From the IMG/VR virus record IMGVR_UViG_3300004369_000116, positions 1 to 27,045 of that record: DNA of 27,045 nt. The stretch is one strand, 5' to 3'. Source of the DNA: a virus. Below are positions 11,192-18,323 of the stretch, piece after piece. The position numbers were made by a program, and so were the translations under genes. How positions within the stretch are numbered: position 1 is the first letter of the stretch; each line of letters begins with the position of its first letter. A model generated the notes under the pieces. The model was not told the origin of the DNA. It saw only the letters and a program-made list of their open reading frames with translations, and did not search any database.

Positions 11192-13303
11192 ATGGATGAT
11201 CTAAAGTTGAAAACAGTAGTCCAAGGCGAGATAGACAATGCTTTGGGCTACATAGAGTCGGAGACGACTGAAGAGCGCAGGAAGGCGATCAATTACTACA
11301 ATCGTGCTTTCTATGGTAACGAGGTCGAGGGTCGGTCTACAATTGTCACAGGTGAGGTTGCTGAGGCTGTAGACGCTGCGCTTCCTGCCCTGCTTCGTGT
11401 ATTCACTCAGGGTGACGATATTGTTCGTGCGGAGCCAGAAGGCCCAGGCGATGAAGAGATTGCCAAGCAGATCACAGGCTACCTAAACTACATTTTCTAC
11501 AGGGACAACCCTGGCTTCTCCATCCTGAACATTTGGTTCAAAGACGCACTATTACAAAAGAACGGTGTTGTTAAGGTTTACTGGGATGATGAGAAGCAGG
11601 TTAACTCGGAAGAGTACGAAGACCTGACAGAGGACGAACTAACCCTGATGCTTGCGGATGAAACCGTGGAAGTGGTCGAGCAAGACAAAAGGAAGGTGGG
11701 TGAGGTTCCTGCTCCTCCTACCCCAGAAGAGATGATGGCGGCTCAACAGACGGGCGTTATGCCTGAACCAAGGATGGAGCCAGTCTTTGTCTACGATGTG
11801 AAGATCCGCAAGGTTAAGAAGTTCGGTCAGGTCAGGATTGAGAACGTACCTCCCGAGGAGTTCATTATCTCTAAGAAGGCGCGGACAATTAAAGACTCAC
11901 CCTTCTGCGCCCATAGGAAGCTCACAACCCGTTCTGAACTGATTGCGATGGGGTTTGATGCAGATGTAGTAGAAGACCTGCCAGCTTATGAAGACCTTGA
12001 GTACACGCCAGAAAGAGTGGCAAGGTACTCGCAGGGTGAGCAACCTCTAAACCAGGCTTCTGCCATAGATAAGAGCATGGAAGAGGTCGAGGTTTTTGAG
12101 TGCTACATTTATGCGGACTATGACGATGACGGGATTGCAGAGCTGCGTAAGGTGGTTTATGCGGGTAACGAGATATTAGAGAACGATGAAATAGACTACG
12201 TCCCCTTTTGTTCTATCTGCCCCATTCCTATGCCGCACAAGTTTTATGGTCACAGTCTTGCGGACAGGACGATGGACTTACAGTTAATCAAATCGACCAT
12301 TACCCGACAGATCCTAGATAACCTTTACCTGACAAACAACGCCCGAGTCATGGCGGTAGACGGGCAAGTAAACCTAGATGACCTGTTAACCGTAACACCT
12401 GGTGGCGTAGTTAGGGTGAAAAGCCCACAAGCGGTACAGCAGTTGTCGGTCTCCCCTGTTGCGGGCCAGTCTTTCCCCATGCTGGAATACTTGGACAGGA
12501 TTCAAGAGAAGCGCACAGGGATTACGGCAAACTCACAGGGCTTAGACCCTAACATCCTACAGAACACGACTGCGGCGGCTGTGGCGGCTATGCAGAACGC
12601 TGCGGCTGGCAGAGTCGAGTTGGTTGCTAGGACATTTGCAGAAACAGGCGTTCGTGACCTCTTCCTAAACATCCTTCACTTACTTGGTAAGTACCAAGAC
12701 AAGGCGAGGATTGTGCGTTTACAGGGCAAATATGTATCCGTAGATCCGCGTGAGTGGAAGTCTCAGTACGATGTTTACATCAATGTGGGTTTAGGAACTG
12801 GCACAAGAGATCAGCAGTTAACCATGCTGTCCATGATCCTTCAGAAACAGGAGGCACTTCTTGGCACACCCATTGGTCAAGCGTTGGTTGGCATTGAACA
12901 ATATAGATCCGTCCTTGGCAGATTTATCGAAAGTGCTGGTTTTGCAGATAGCGCAGAGTTCTTCCGTGAAGTATCTCCTGAGCAACTCCAGCAGATGCAG
13001 CAACAGAACGCTCCGCAGACAGACCCACAAGCCCAGGCACTAATGGCCCAGGTTCAGGCTCAGATCCAGTCAGACCAGGCTAGAGCGCAGTCAGAGATTG
13101 CGATACAACAGCAGAAGGCTCAGGCCGATATTGCCCTACAGAGGGAGAAGGCTGCGGCGGCTATTCAGTTAGAGCGTGAGAAGGCAGAGGCTAACTTGCA
13201 GTTGAAGATTGCGGAGTTCCAAGCTGAGGCCCAGATGAAGGCGGCTAAGGTTGGCGCAGAGATTACTGGCAACGTACAAGTACCTGGGAGCTTCCAAGTT
13301 TGA
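11192..13303 (+). CDS. Portal protein (podovirus type)
   Basis: A 703-residue protein directly after the large terminase. The N-terminal half contains EERRKAINYYNRAFYGNE, VAEAVDAALPALLRVF and DALLQKNGVVKVYW; the middle has VPPEEFIISKKA and PFCSICPIPMPHKFYGHSLA. These match the large portal family seen in P22-like and related short-tailed phages. Residues 595-690 are a long Gln/Ala/Glu coiled coil (AQVQAQIQSDQARAQSEIAI and onward), which may form the internal barrel. It forms the twelvefold channel for DNA entry and the neck anchor. The assignment is strong by position and size. Confidence 0.88.
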   Translation: MDDLKLKTVVQGEIDNALGYIESETTEERRKAINYYNRAFYGNEVEGRSTIVTGEVAEAVDAALPALLRVFTQGDDIVRAEPEGPGDEEIAKQITGYLNYIFYRDNPGFSILNIWFKDALLQKNGVVKVYWDDEKQVNSEEYEDLTEDELTLMLADETVEVVEQDKRKVGEVPAPPTPEEMMAAQQTGVMPEPRMEPVFVYDVKIRKVKKFGQVRIENVPPEEFIISKKARTIKDSPFCAHRKLTTRSELIAMGFDADVVEDLPAYEDLEYTPERVARYSQGEQPLNQASAIDKSMEEVEVFECYIYADYDDDGIAELRKVVYAGNEILENDEIDYVPFCSICPIPMPHKFYGHSLADRTMDLQLIKSTITRQILDNLYLTNNARVMAVDGQVNLDDLLTVTPGGVVRVKSPQAVQQLSVSPVAGQSFPMLEYLDRIQEKRTGITANSQGLDPNILQNTTAAAVAAMQNAAAGRVELVARTFAETGVRDLFLNILHLLGKYQDKARIVRLQGKYVSVDPREWKSQYDVYINVGLGTGTRDQQLTMLSMILQKQEALLGTPIGQALVGIEQYRSVLGRFIESAGFADSAEFFREVSPEQLQQMQQQNAPQTDPQAQALMAQVQAQIQSDQARAQSEIAIQQQKAQADIALQREKAAAAIQLEREKAEANLQLKIAEFQAEAQMKAAKVGAEITGNVQVPGSFQV

Positions 13304-13530
13304 ACAATGCAGAAAGGGCGCAAGCCTACCTACAGGACGAGTTTTTCTTAGGTGTTGTCGAAAAACAACGGTTGTTGTATATTAACAACATTGTCAACAG
13401 TAGCGCAGAGGATGTAGAGGGTAGGGAAATGAACTACCTAAAGCTGCGGGTACTGGATGAGTTTATAGCGTCTTTTCAGACTGTTGCGGATGACAAGCTA
13501 GTAGAGAAAAGGCGATTTAAGATTTTCTAG
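13300..13530 (+). CDS. Small portal-linked protein, TTG start
   Basis: A 76-residue protein starting at TTG 13300, nine bases after GGAG; the codons after it are open and there is no ATG before residue 44. It begins MNNAERAQAYLQDEFFLGVV and continues with two helices, GREMNYLKLRVLDEFIASF. Small helical proteins of this type commonly sit between portal and scaffold genes in podoviruses, without a known function. It overlaps the portal stop by four bases. Translation may be kept low by the rare start codon. Confidence 0.6.
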   Translation: MNNAERAQAYLQDEFFLGVVEKQRLLYINNIVNSSAEDVEGREMNYLKLRVLDEFIASFQTVADDKLVEKRRFKIF

Positions 13531-13547
13531 TAACTAAGGAGTAGTGA

Positions 13548-14498
13548 ATGGACACCAACCCAGAAGGGAGTGCCAAGACGGTTAGCGAAGCAGCAAACGC
13601 ATTTCTAGGAATGATGGAGCCAGAGGAGGCGCAAGCCCAACCCGAGGCTCAGGAAGAACTGGAGAGCGAGGCTGCGGAAAACGAAGAGTATGAGGAGTCA
13701 GAGGAATCTGATGACTATGCTGAAGAAGAGCAAGAGGAACCAACTCCCACCTACAAAGTAAAGGTAGGCAAGGATGAGCTTGATGTTCCCCTGGATGAGC
13801 TTCTTAAAGGCTACTCACGAACTGCTGACTACACACGCAAGACTCAGGAAATAGCAGAGACCCGCAAGGCGGTAGAAGCGGACATGGCTAAGATTGAGGA
13901 AGCGGCAAGGCTCCGAGATACCTACGCGCAGAGGTTACAGGTGATTGAGCAGATGCTTAATCAGCAAGACTCTGGCGAGGATCTAGCAACGCTAAAAGAG
14001 ACTGACCCTATCGGTTATGCGGTGAAGGTTGCAGAGCAATCAGAGCGTGAGAAGCAATTAAACGCGGTGAGAGCAGAGCAACAACGGCTTGCCCAACAAC
14101 AACAGGCAGAACAAGGCGAGAGGCTAAAGGCCCACCTTGCTACGGAAGCCCAAAAGTTAGCTGAGGCAATTCCAGAGCTTTCTGACCCTGCGAAGGGCCA
14201 AGCAATCCGCACCGATATTAGGAACTATGCACAAAAGTTAGGATTCTCAGAGCAGGAACTGGCTCAGGTCTACGACTCTCGTGCGGTCACAGCACTCTAC
14301 AAAGCGATGCAATACGACAAACTGGTATCTGGCAAGGGTGGAGCCTCTAAGAAGGTGAACTCAGCCCCAAGGATGCTAAAGCCTGGAACGTCTACGCCTG
14401 AAACGCGGACAAGCCAGGAAGTAAAAAACATGAGAGGCCGTCTCAAAAAGTCTGGAAGGGCTAGAGATGCGGCAGCTTTATTCGAACGACTTTTGTAA
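13548..14498 (+). CDS. Scaffolding protein
   Basis: A 316-residue protein with AAGGAG before the ATG. Residues 24-66 are very acidic (Glu/Asp runs). YKVKVGKDELDVPLDELLKG and YSRTADYTRKT (68-97) are a motif I associate with phage scaffolds. Residues 95-210 are predicted coiled coil with Gln-rich runs, and the last 30 residues are basic (RGRLKKSGRARDAAALFERL), fitting capsid binding. Scaffold proteins guide prohead assembly and then leave. Position between the portal and major capsid genes supports it. Confidence 0.8.
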   Translation: MDTNPEGSAKTVSEAANAFLGMMEPEEAQAQPEAQEELESEAAENEEYEESEESDDYAEEEQEEPTPTYKVKVGKDELDVPLDELLKGYSRTADYTRKTQEIAETRKAVEADMAKIEEAARLRDTYAQRLQVIEQMLNQQDSGEDLATLKETDPIGYAVKVAEQSEREKQLNAVRAEQQRLAQQQQAEQGERLKAHLATEAQKLAEAIPELSDPAKGQAIRTDIRNYAQKLGFSEQELAQVYDSRAVTALYKAMQYDKLVSGKGGASKKVNSAPRMLKPGTSTPETRTSQEVKNMRGRLKKSGRARDAAALFERLL

Positions 14499-14510
14499 AA
14501 GGAAACAAAA

Positions 14511-15473
14511 ATGAGCGCAACCTATTCCTCGTTTACCGTAATTGGTCAACGTGAAGACCTTAGTGATGTCATCTATGACATCTCCCCCCAAGACACACCC
14601 ATTATGTCGAGTATCGGCAAGTCGAAAGCTACTGCCGTGTTCCATGAGTGGCAGACTGACTCCCTTGCTGCGGCTACTACTGCAAACGCACAGATAGAAG
14701 GTGCTGACGCTACAGATGCAACCGTATCGCCTACAACTCGTATTGGTAACTACACGCAGATCGTTGGTAAGACCATCCGCGTATCAGGAACCCTTGAGGC
14801 TGTAGACAAAGCTGGTCGTAAGTCTGAGAAGGCTTACCAGATGGCTAAAGCTGCGGCTGAGATGAAGCGCGACATTGAGACTATTATTACCGCCAACCAA
14901 GGCCAGTCTGCTGGTGATGCTACAACGGCGCGTGTAATGGGTTCACTCCTGTCGTACATCAAGACCAACAGCTCTGTTAACGGTACGTCCGTTACTGGTG
15001 TTGATCCTACAACGATTGGCGTTTCTACCCGCACAGACGGTACGACTCGTACCTTTACCGAGACTCTCCTGAAGGATGTTATTCAGAAGGTCTTTGTTTC
15101 TGGTGGTACGCCTACTCTTGCTGTTATGCGTCCTGCGCTTAAGCAGAAGGTTTCTGGCTTCCAAGGAAACTCTGCCTACCGCGTTAACACCGACAACTCG
15201 GTTGGTAATGTAACCGTGGTTGCTGGTGCTGACCTGTATCAGTCAGACTTTGGAGTCCTCCAGCTTATTCCTGATCGCTTCATGCGTTCTGCTGATCGTG
15301 ACGTTCTAATTCTCGATCCTGAGTACGCTGCCCTTGCTTACCTGCGTCCTTTCCAGACGAAAGACTTGGCTGTAAGTGGTGACTCTGAGCGTTCGCAGTT
15401 GCTTGCAGAGCTTACGCTGGAAGTTCGTAACGAGGCTGCACACGGTATCGTTGCCGATCTCAACACGAACTAA
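14511..15473 (+). CDS. Major capsid protein (SU10/DUF5309 type)
   Basis: A 320-residue protein with AAGGA before the ATG. MSATYSSFTVIGQREDLSDV, then IYDISPQDTPIMSSIGKSKA and FHEWQTDSLA are hallmarks of the DUF5309/SU10 major head family, an HK97-fold capsid. The central KAYQMAKAAAEMKRDIETII is the spine helix and the C-terminal part (LIPDRFMRSADRDVLILDPE) is the axial domain. It builds the icosahedral shell. It is followed by a motif copy and a GC hairpin that may stabilise its mRNA. Confidence 0.88.
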   Translation: MSATYSSFTVIGQREDLSDVIYDISPQDTPIMSSIGKSKATAVFHEWQTDSLAAATTANAQIEGADATDATVSPTTRIGNYTQIVGKTIRVSGTLEAVDKAGRKSEKAYQMAKAAAEMKRDIETIITANQGQSAGDATTARVMGSLLSYIKTNSSVNGTSVTGVDPTTIGVSTRTDGTTRTFTETLLKDVIQKVFVSGGTPTLAVMRPALKQKVSGFQGNSAYRVNTDNSVGNVTVVAGADLYQSDFGVLQLIPDRFMRSADRDVLILDPEYAALAYLRPFQTKDLAVSGDSERSQLLAELTLEVRNEAAHGIVADLNTN

Positions 15474-15486
15474 ACTGCTGTAAAAT
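15471..15486 (+). promoter_or_regulatory. Second copy of the repeated late-control motif
   Basis: TAAACTGCTGTAAAAT begins at the capsid stop codon and differs by one base from the copy at 9601-9616. It is placed before a hairpin and the next late genes. This repetition at two stop codons argues for a phage-specific control site rather than chance. Confidence 0.45.
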
Positions 15487-15509
15487 GGGGGGTGGGTAAC
15501 TGCCCCCCA
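15486..15509 (+). promoter_or_regulatory. GC hairpin between capsid and downstream genes
   Basis: TGGGGGG at 15486-15492 pairs with CCCCCCA at 15503-15509 around a ten-base loop. No T-run follows, so it is not a full intrinsic terminator. A strong 3' hairpin after a capsid gene could protect its mRNA or partly stop transcription, giving more capsid than minor proteins. Confidence 0.5.
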
Positions 15510-15523
15510 CTTCAAGGAAGTAT

Positions 15524-15844
15524 ATGAAACGACTAATGTCGCAAGACCTGGACACCGAAACGGTACAGATTGCACACGATGACGGAGAAGGCGGTCTCTT
15601 CCTAGAGACGAAACAAAACATTACGCCTTTTCTAGAGCAGAACAAAAACTCCTACGCTCGTATAGACGAACGAGCCAGATGGGGAGAGTTCACACATATT
15701 GCGAGTATTCCATTTACTGTTATTCAACAGTTAAACAAGGAGGGGATACTAAAAGGGTTTCACATAGTCGAGCCTAAGAAACTAAAGGCTTGGTTAAACA
15801 ACCCTGACAATCGGTCTTTTAGAACTCGACCTGGGAGGATTTAA
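15524..15844 (+). CDS. Conserved phage protein after the capsid gene
   Basis: A 106-residue protein with AAGGAAG before its ATG. MKRLMSQDLDTETVQIAHDD, FLETKQNITPFLEQNKNSYA and ARWGEFTHIASIPFTVIQQL are typical of a small protein that often follows DUF5309 capsid genes. The second half, LNKEGILKGFHIVEPKKLKAWLN, is helical. No enzymatic motif is present. It is probably a minor head or assembly protein, inferred from position. Its stop overlaps the next ATG. Confidence 0.6.
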   Translation: MKRLMSQDLDTETVQIAHDDGEGGLFLETKQNITPFLEQNKNSYARIDERARWGEFTHIASIPFTVIQQLNKEGILKGFHIVEPKKLKAWLNNPDNRSFRTRPGRI

Positions 15845-16539
15845 TGCGAGTAGCAATATGTATCCCTTCACGCGGGGATATGCAAATGGGAACAGCGTTT
15901 GATCTAGCAACCATGTGTGGCTATGACTCCCGATTCAGGGATGGCACACAGGCTATTTATACGGTTGCGGGTACGCTGATATTTGACCAACGCAACAAAC
16001 TAGCAGAAGCCGCGTTAAACGAGGGTGCAGATTACATCCTTTGGATAGATGCTGATATGCGGTTTCCCAAGACAACAATAGAGAGGTTGTTGACTCACGA
16101 TAAAGACATTGTGGGTGTAAACGCTACCACTCGTAACTACCCTGTAGCCCCTACTGCCAAACACTTAGAGTGTAACTTTGAGGCAAACGAAAGTACCTGG
16201 CTACCTGTAAACAGCAAGGGCAAGACTGGGCTGGAGAAGGTGGCTGCAATAGGCTGCGGGGTGATGCTTTGTAAGGCTGAAGTTTTTAAGAAGACACCTA
16301 AGCCTTGGTTCTGGTTTTACAGCCTGAAGAATGGCAAGACTCTGGGCGAGGATGTGCATTTTTGTATTGCGGCACATGACGCTGGATTTGAGACTTGGGT
16401 CGATCACGGCCTGAGTAACGAAATAGGACACATAGGCCAGTACACTTACTCATGGCAGGATATAAAAGATGGCTCTGACCAATTACAGCGACCTAAAAAC
16501 ATCAGTCGCAAACTATCTAGGAAGAAGCGACCTAACTAG
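15844..16539 (+). CDS. Second glycosyltransferase (GT-A fold)
   Basis: A 231-residue protein coupled by TAATG. MRVAICIPSRGDMQMGTAFD is the first strand/helix of the fold, with R50 in DQRNKLAEAAL near the donor site. ILWIDADMRFP (66-76) contains the DXD-type metal site DAD (69-71). The later AIGCGVMLCKAEVF and LGEDVHFCIAAHDAGFETWV fit the acceptor and catalytic part, with ED preceding it. It probably adds a sugar to an unknown target. It is unusual to find it inserted between capsid and adaptor genes. Its last 71 bases overlap the adaptor gene. Confidence 0.75.
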   Translation: MRVAICIPSRGDMQMGTAFDLATMCGYDSRFRDGTQAIYTVAGTLIFDQRNKLAEAALNEGADYILWIDADMRFPKTTIERLLTHDKDIVGVNATTRNYPVAPTAKHLECNFEANESTWLPVNSKGKTGLEKVAAIGCGVMLCKAEVFKKTPKPWFWFYSLKNGKTLGEDVHFCIAAHDAGFETWVDHGLSNEIGHIGQYTYSWQDIKDGSDQLQRPKNISRKLSRKKRPN

Positions 16540-17089
16540 CGTTATTCCCGACTTTATTACGCTCGCAGAGATTCGTCTTGCTAGGCAGTTACGACTGCGG
16601 CAGATGCTTCAAACTGTGACCTCAAACACAACGGGCGGCGATAACACGGTTGGCCTTCCAAGCGACTTTTTATCTATCCGTGACATCTATATAGACCAAA
16701 ACCCGCGAAGAACGCTCTCTTATTTATCTCCCTCAGCTTTTACGAGGGATGCAAGAGCAGCAGAGTCCGGGCTTCCTACCTTCTACACTCAGAAGGGGTC
16801 AGAGCTAGAACTTGCTCCGATTCCTGATACTGCTTATACGCTGGTCATGCTGTACTACGCAAAACCTGCGGCGTTATCAGACGCAAACACAAGTAACGAG
16901 TTTATGGCAGTCTGCCCAGATGCGCTTTTGTATGGTGCTTTGATTGAGGCAGAACCTTATTTGATGAACGATGCAAGGTTGGCTGTGTGGACGCAGTTAT
17001 ACAGCAATGCGGTGCAGAGTCTTGCAGAATCCGATAACACCTCAGAGTACGCAGGTGTCCCACTTACTATGTCCGTGACATCGAGGTAA
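16469..17089 (+). CDS. Head-tail adaptor protein
   Basis: A 206-residue protein with ATG 16469 about ten bases after AGGA, overlapping the glycosyltransferase by 71 bases. MALTNYSDLKTSVANYLGRS, IPDFITLAEIRLARQLRLRQ and GLPSDFLSIRDIYID are the pattern of the podovirus/SU10-type adaptor (gp4-like) family. The C-terminal CPDALLYGALIEAEPYLMND is its second helical bundle. It forms the ring under the portal. The gene order capsid to adaptor is standard apart from the inserted glycosyltransferase. Confidence 0.7.
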   Translation: MALTNYSDLKTSVANYLGRSDLTSVIPDFITLAEIRLARQLRLRQMLQTVTSNTTGGDNTVGLPSDFLSIRDIYIDQNPRRTLSYLSPSAFTRDARAAESGLPTFYTQKGSELELAPIPDTAYTLVMLYYAKPAALSDANTSNEFMAVCPDALLYGALIEAEPYLMNDARLAVWTQLYSNAVQSLAESDNTSEYAGVPLTMSVTSR

Positions 17090-17091
17090 CT

Positions 17092-17478
17092 ATGGCTGAA
17101 CTATCCGATTACTTAGAAAATAAACTCCTAGACCATGTTCTTAAGGGCGTAAGCTACACCTCGCCCACCACGGTCTATGTTGGCCTTTATACGTCTGACC
17201 CTGGGGACGACAACTCAGGCGCAGAGTGTACGGGCGGGGCTTATGCTCGTCAGATCCTATCTGTAACCACGGCCTCGGGAGGCATTGTGACCTCCTCTGC
17301 GGATGTGACATTCCCCCAGGCCACAGACAACTGGGGAACTATCTCCCACCTTGGCCTCTTAGACGCGGTGACTTCTGGCAACCTTCTTATGCACACGGAG
17401 TTAACCACCAGCAAGACGATTACCGCAGGTGACGTACTTAAAATTAGTTCTGGCAGTCTGACCGCAAGCCTTGACTAA
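17092..17478 (+). CDS. Virion structural protein, beta-rich
   Basis: A 128-residue protein. MAELSDYLENKLLDHVLKGV, then TTVYVGLYTSDPGDDN and GGAYARQILSVTTASGG give an N-terminal helix followed by a beta fold; TDNWGTISHLGLLDAVTSGN and DVLKISSGSLTASLD end it. The same 'YLENKLLDH.L...YT.P.TVYVGLYT' is common among phage structural proteins beside adaptors, often in tail or fibre contexts. It likely joins the tail or decorates the virion. It overlaps the next gene by one base (TAATG). Confidence 0.6.
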   Translation: MAELSDYLENKLLDHVLKGVSYTSPTTVYVGLYTSDPGDDNSGAECTGGAYARQILSVTTASGGIVTSSADVTFPQATDNWGTISHLGLLDAVTSGNLLMHTELTTSKTITAGDVLKISSGSLTASLD

Positions 17479-18323
17479 TGTCGCTTACATTAGAGCAGTT
17501 AGACCAATTTGGGTCACTTGACTCTTTACCTTTTTCTTTAGATAACAACTGGACAGACGAAGGGGTCTGCGGGCCTTTTACGTTAGAAGGCTTAGATCCT
17601 TTTGGAAGCATAGATTCTCTAGGGTATAGCCTAGATAACGGTATTTGGCTGTCCACCACGACCTGCGCGAAGATTGCCTCTGCGGAGATCACAGGAACAG
17701 GGACGCTTACCGCTACTGCGGATTTTAGGCTACCCATATTTATCTCTGGAAGCATTACAGGGGTTGGAACACTTACATCTGATGCTTTCCTAGTAAGACT
17801 CGCAGAAGGGTCGATTACAGGCTTTGGGAGCCTATCTGCAAGCGTATCTCGTATACAGACAGTAGAAGGGGCCATCTTAGGTTCTGGAAGCCTCTCGGCC
17901 TCTGTGCAGAGGATTCAGTTTGTAGACGGGTCTATAACGGGTACAGGAAGCCTTACGGCGGGTGCGTTTAAGCAACGGTTAGTCTCGGGTTCTATTACAG
18001 GCACAGGCTCACTAGCTGCGCTTGCGGGCTTTACCGCAGAGGGTACGGCAGAGATTACTGGGTCTGGTTCGTTTACGGCAGCAATCAATTTCATTGCAAG
18101 CATACAAGCCCAGGTACAGGGTGTAGGAACGATTATCTCCTCCCTGTATGTGTTTGGTGAGGAATGGTTTGCTGTAGCAGATGAGGCAAATACTTGGACA
18201 CCTGCGCCAGTAGAGGCAAATACTTGGACTGCGGTTGCTGTAGATACAACTACATGGACTCCTGTTTCTGAGGGGTCTAATACTTGGACAACATCTCAGG
18301 TAGAAGCAAGCACATGGCAATAA
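17478..18323 (+). CDS. Repeat-rich virion protein
   Basis: A 281-residue protein built of three repeat types. Residues 5-25 and 37-58 are copies of 'LE.LD.FGS.DSL..SLDN..W'. Residues 68-210 have about six units of 20-24 residues around GSITGTGSLTA. Residues 230-281 have five ten-residue units ending in TWT or similar (EANTWTPAP). The middle repeats could make a beta-solenoid or fibrous shaft. No enzymatic motif appears. Position after the structural gene points to a surface fibre or decoration. The first repeat type recurs in the next gene. Confidence 0.6.
   Translation: MSLTLEQLDQFGSLDSLPFSLDNNWTDEGVCGPFTLEGLDPFGSIDSLGYSLDNGIWLSTTTCAKIASAEITGTGTLTATADFRLPIFISGSITGVGTLTSDAFLVRLAEGSITGFGSLSASVSRIQTVEGAILGSGSLSASVQRIQFVDGSITGTGSLTAGAFKQRLVSGSITGTGSLAALAGFTAEGTAEITGSGSFTAAINFIASIQAQVQGVGTIISSLYVFGEEWFAVADEANTWTPAPVEANTWTAVAVDTTTWTPVSEGSNTWTTSQVEASTWQ
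17680..18316 (+). repeat. Degenerate tandem repeats within a virion gene
   Basis: The DNA at about 17680-18090 contains about six degenerate units of 60-72 bases encoding GS(I)TGxGSLxA. About 18173-18316 contains five 30-base units, with GAGGCAAATACTTGGAC repeated exactly at about 18182 and 18212. They stay in frame, so they are protein repeats. Unit number could vary through recombination. Confidence 0.65.

Noticed and set aside
17680-18090. CRISPR-like repeated units
   Set aside because: The repeats are imperfect, in frame and contiguous in a protein gene, with no constant repeat and variable spacers.
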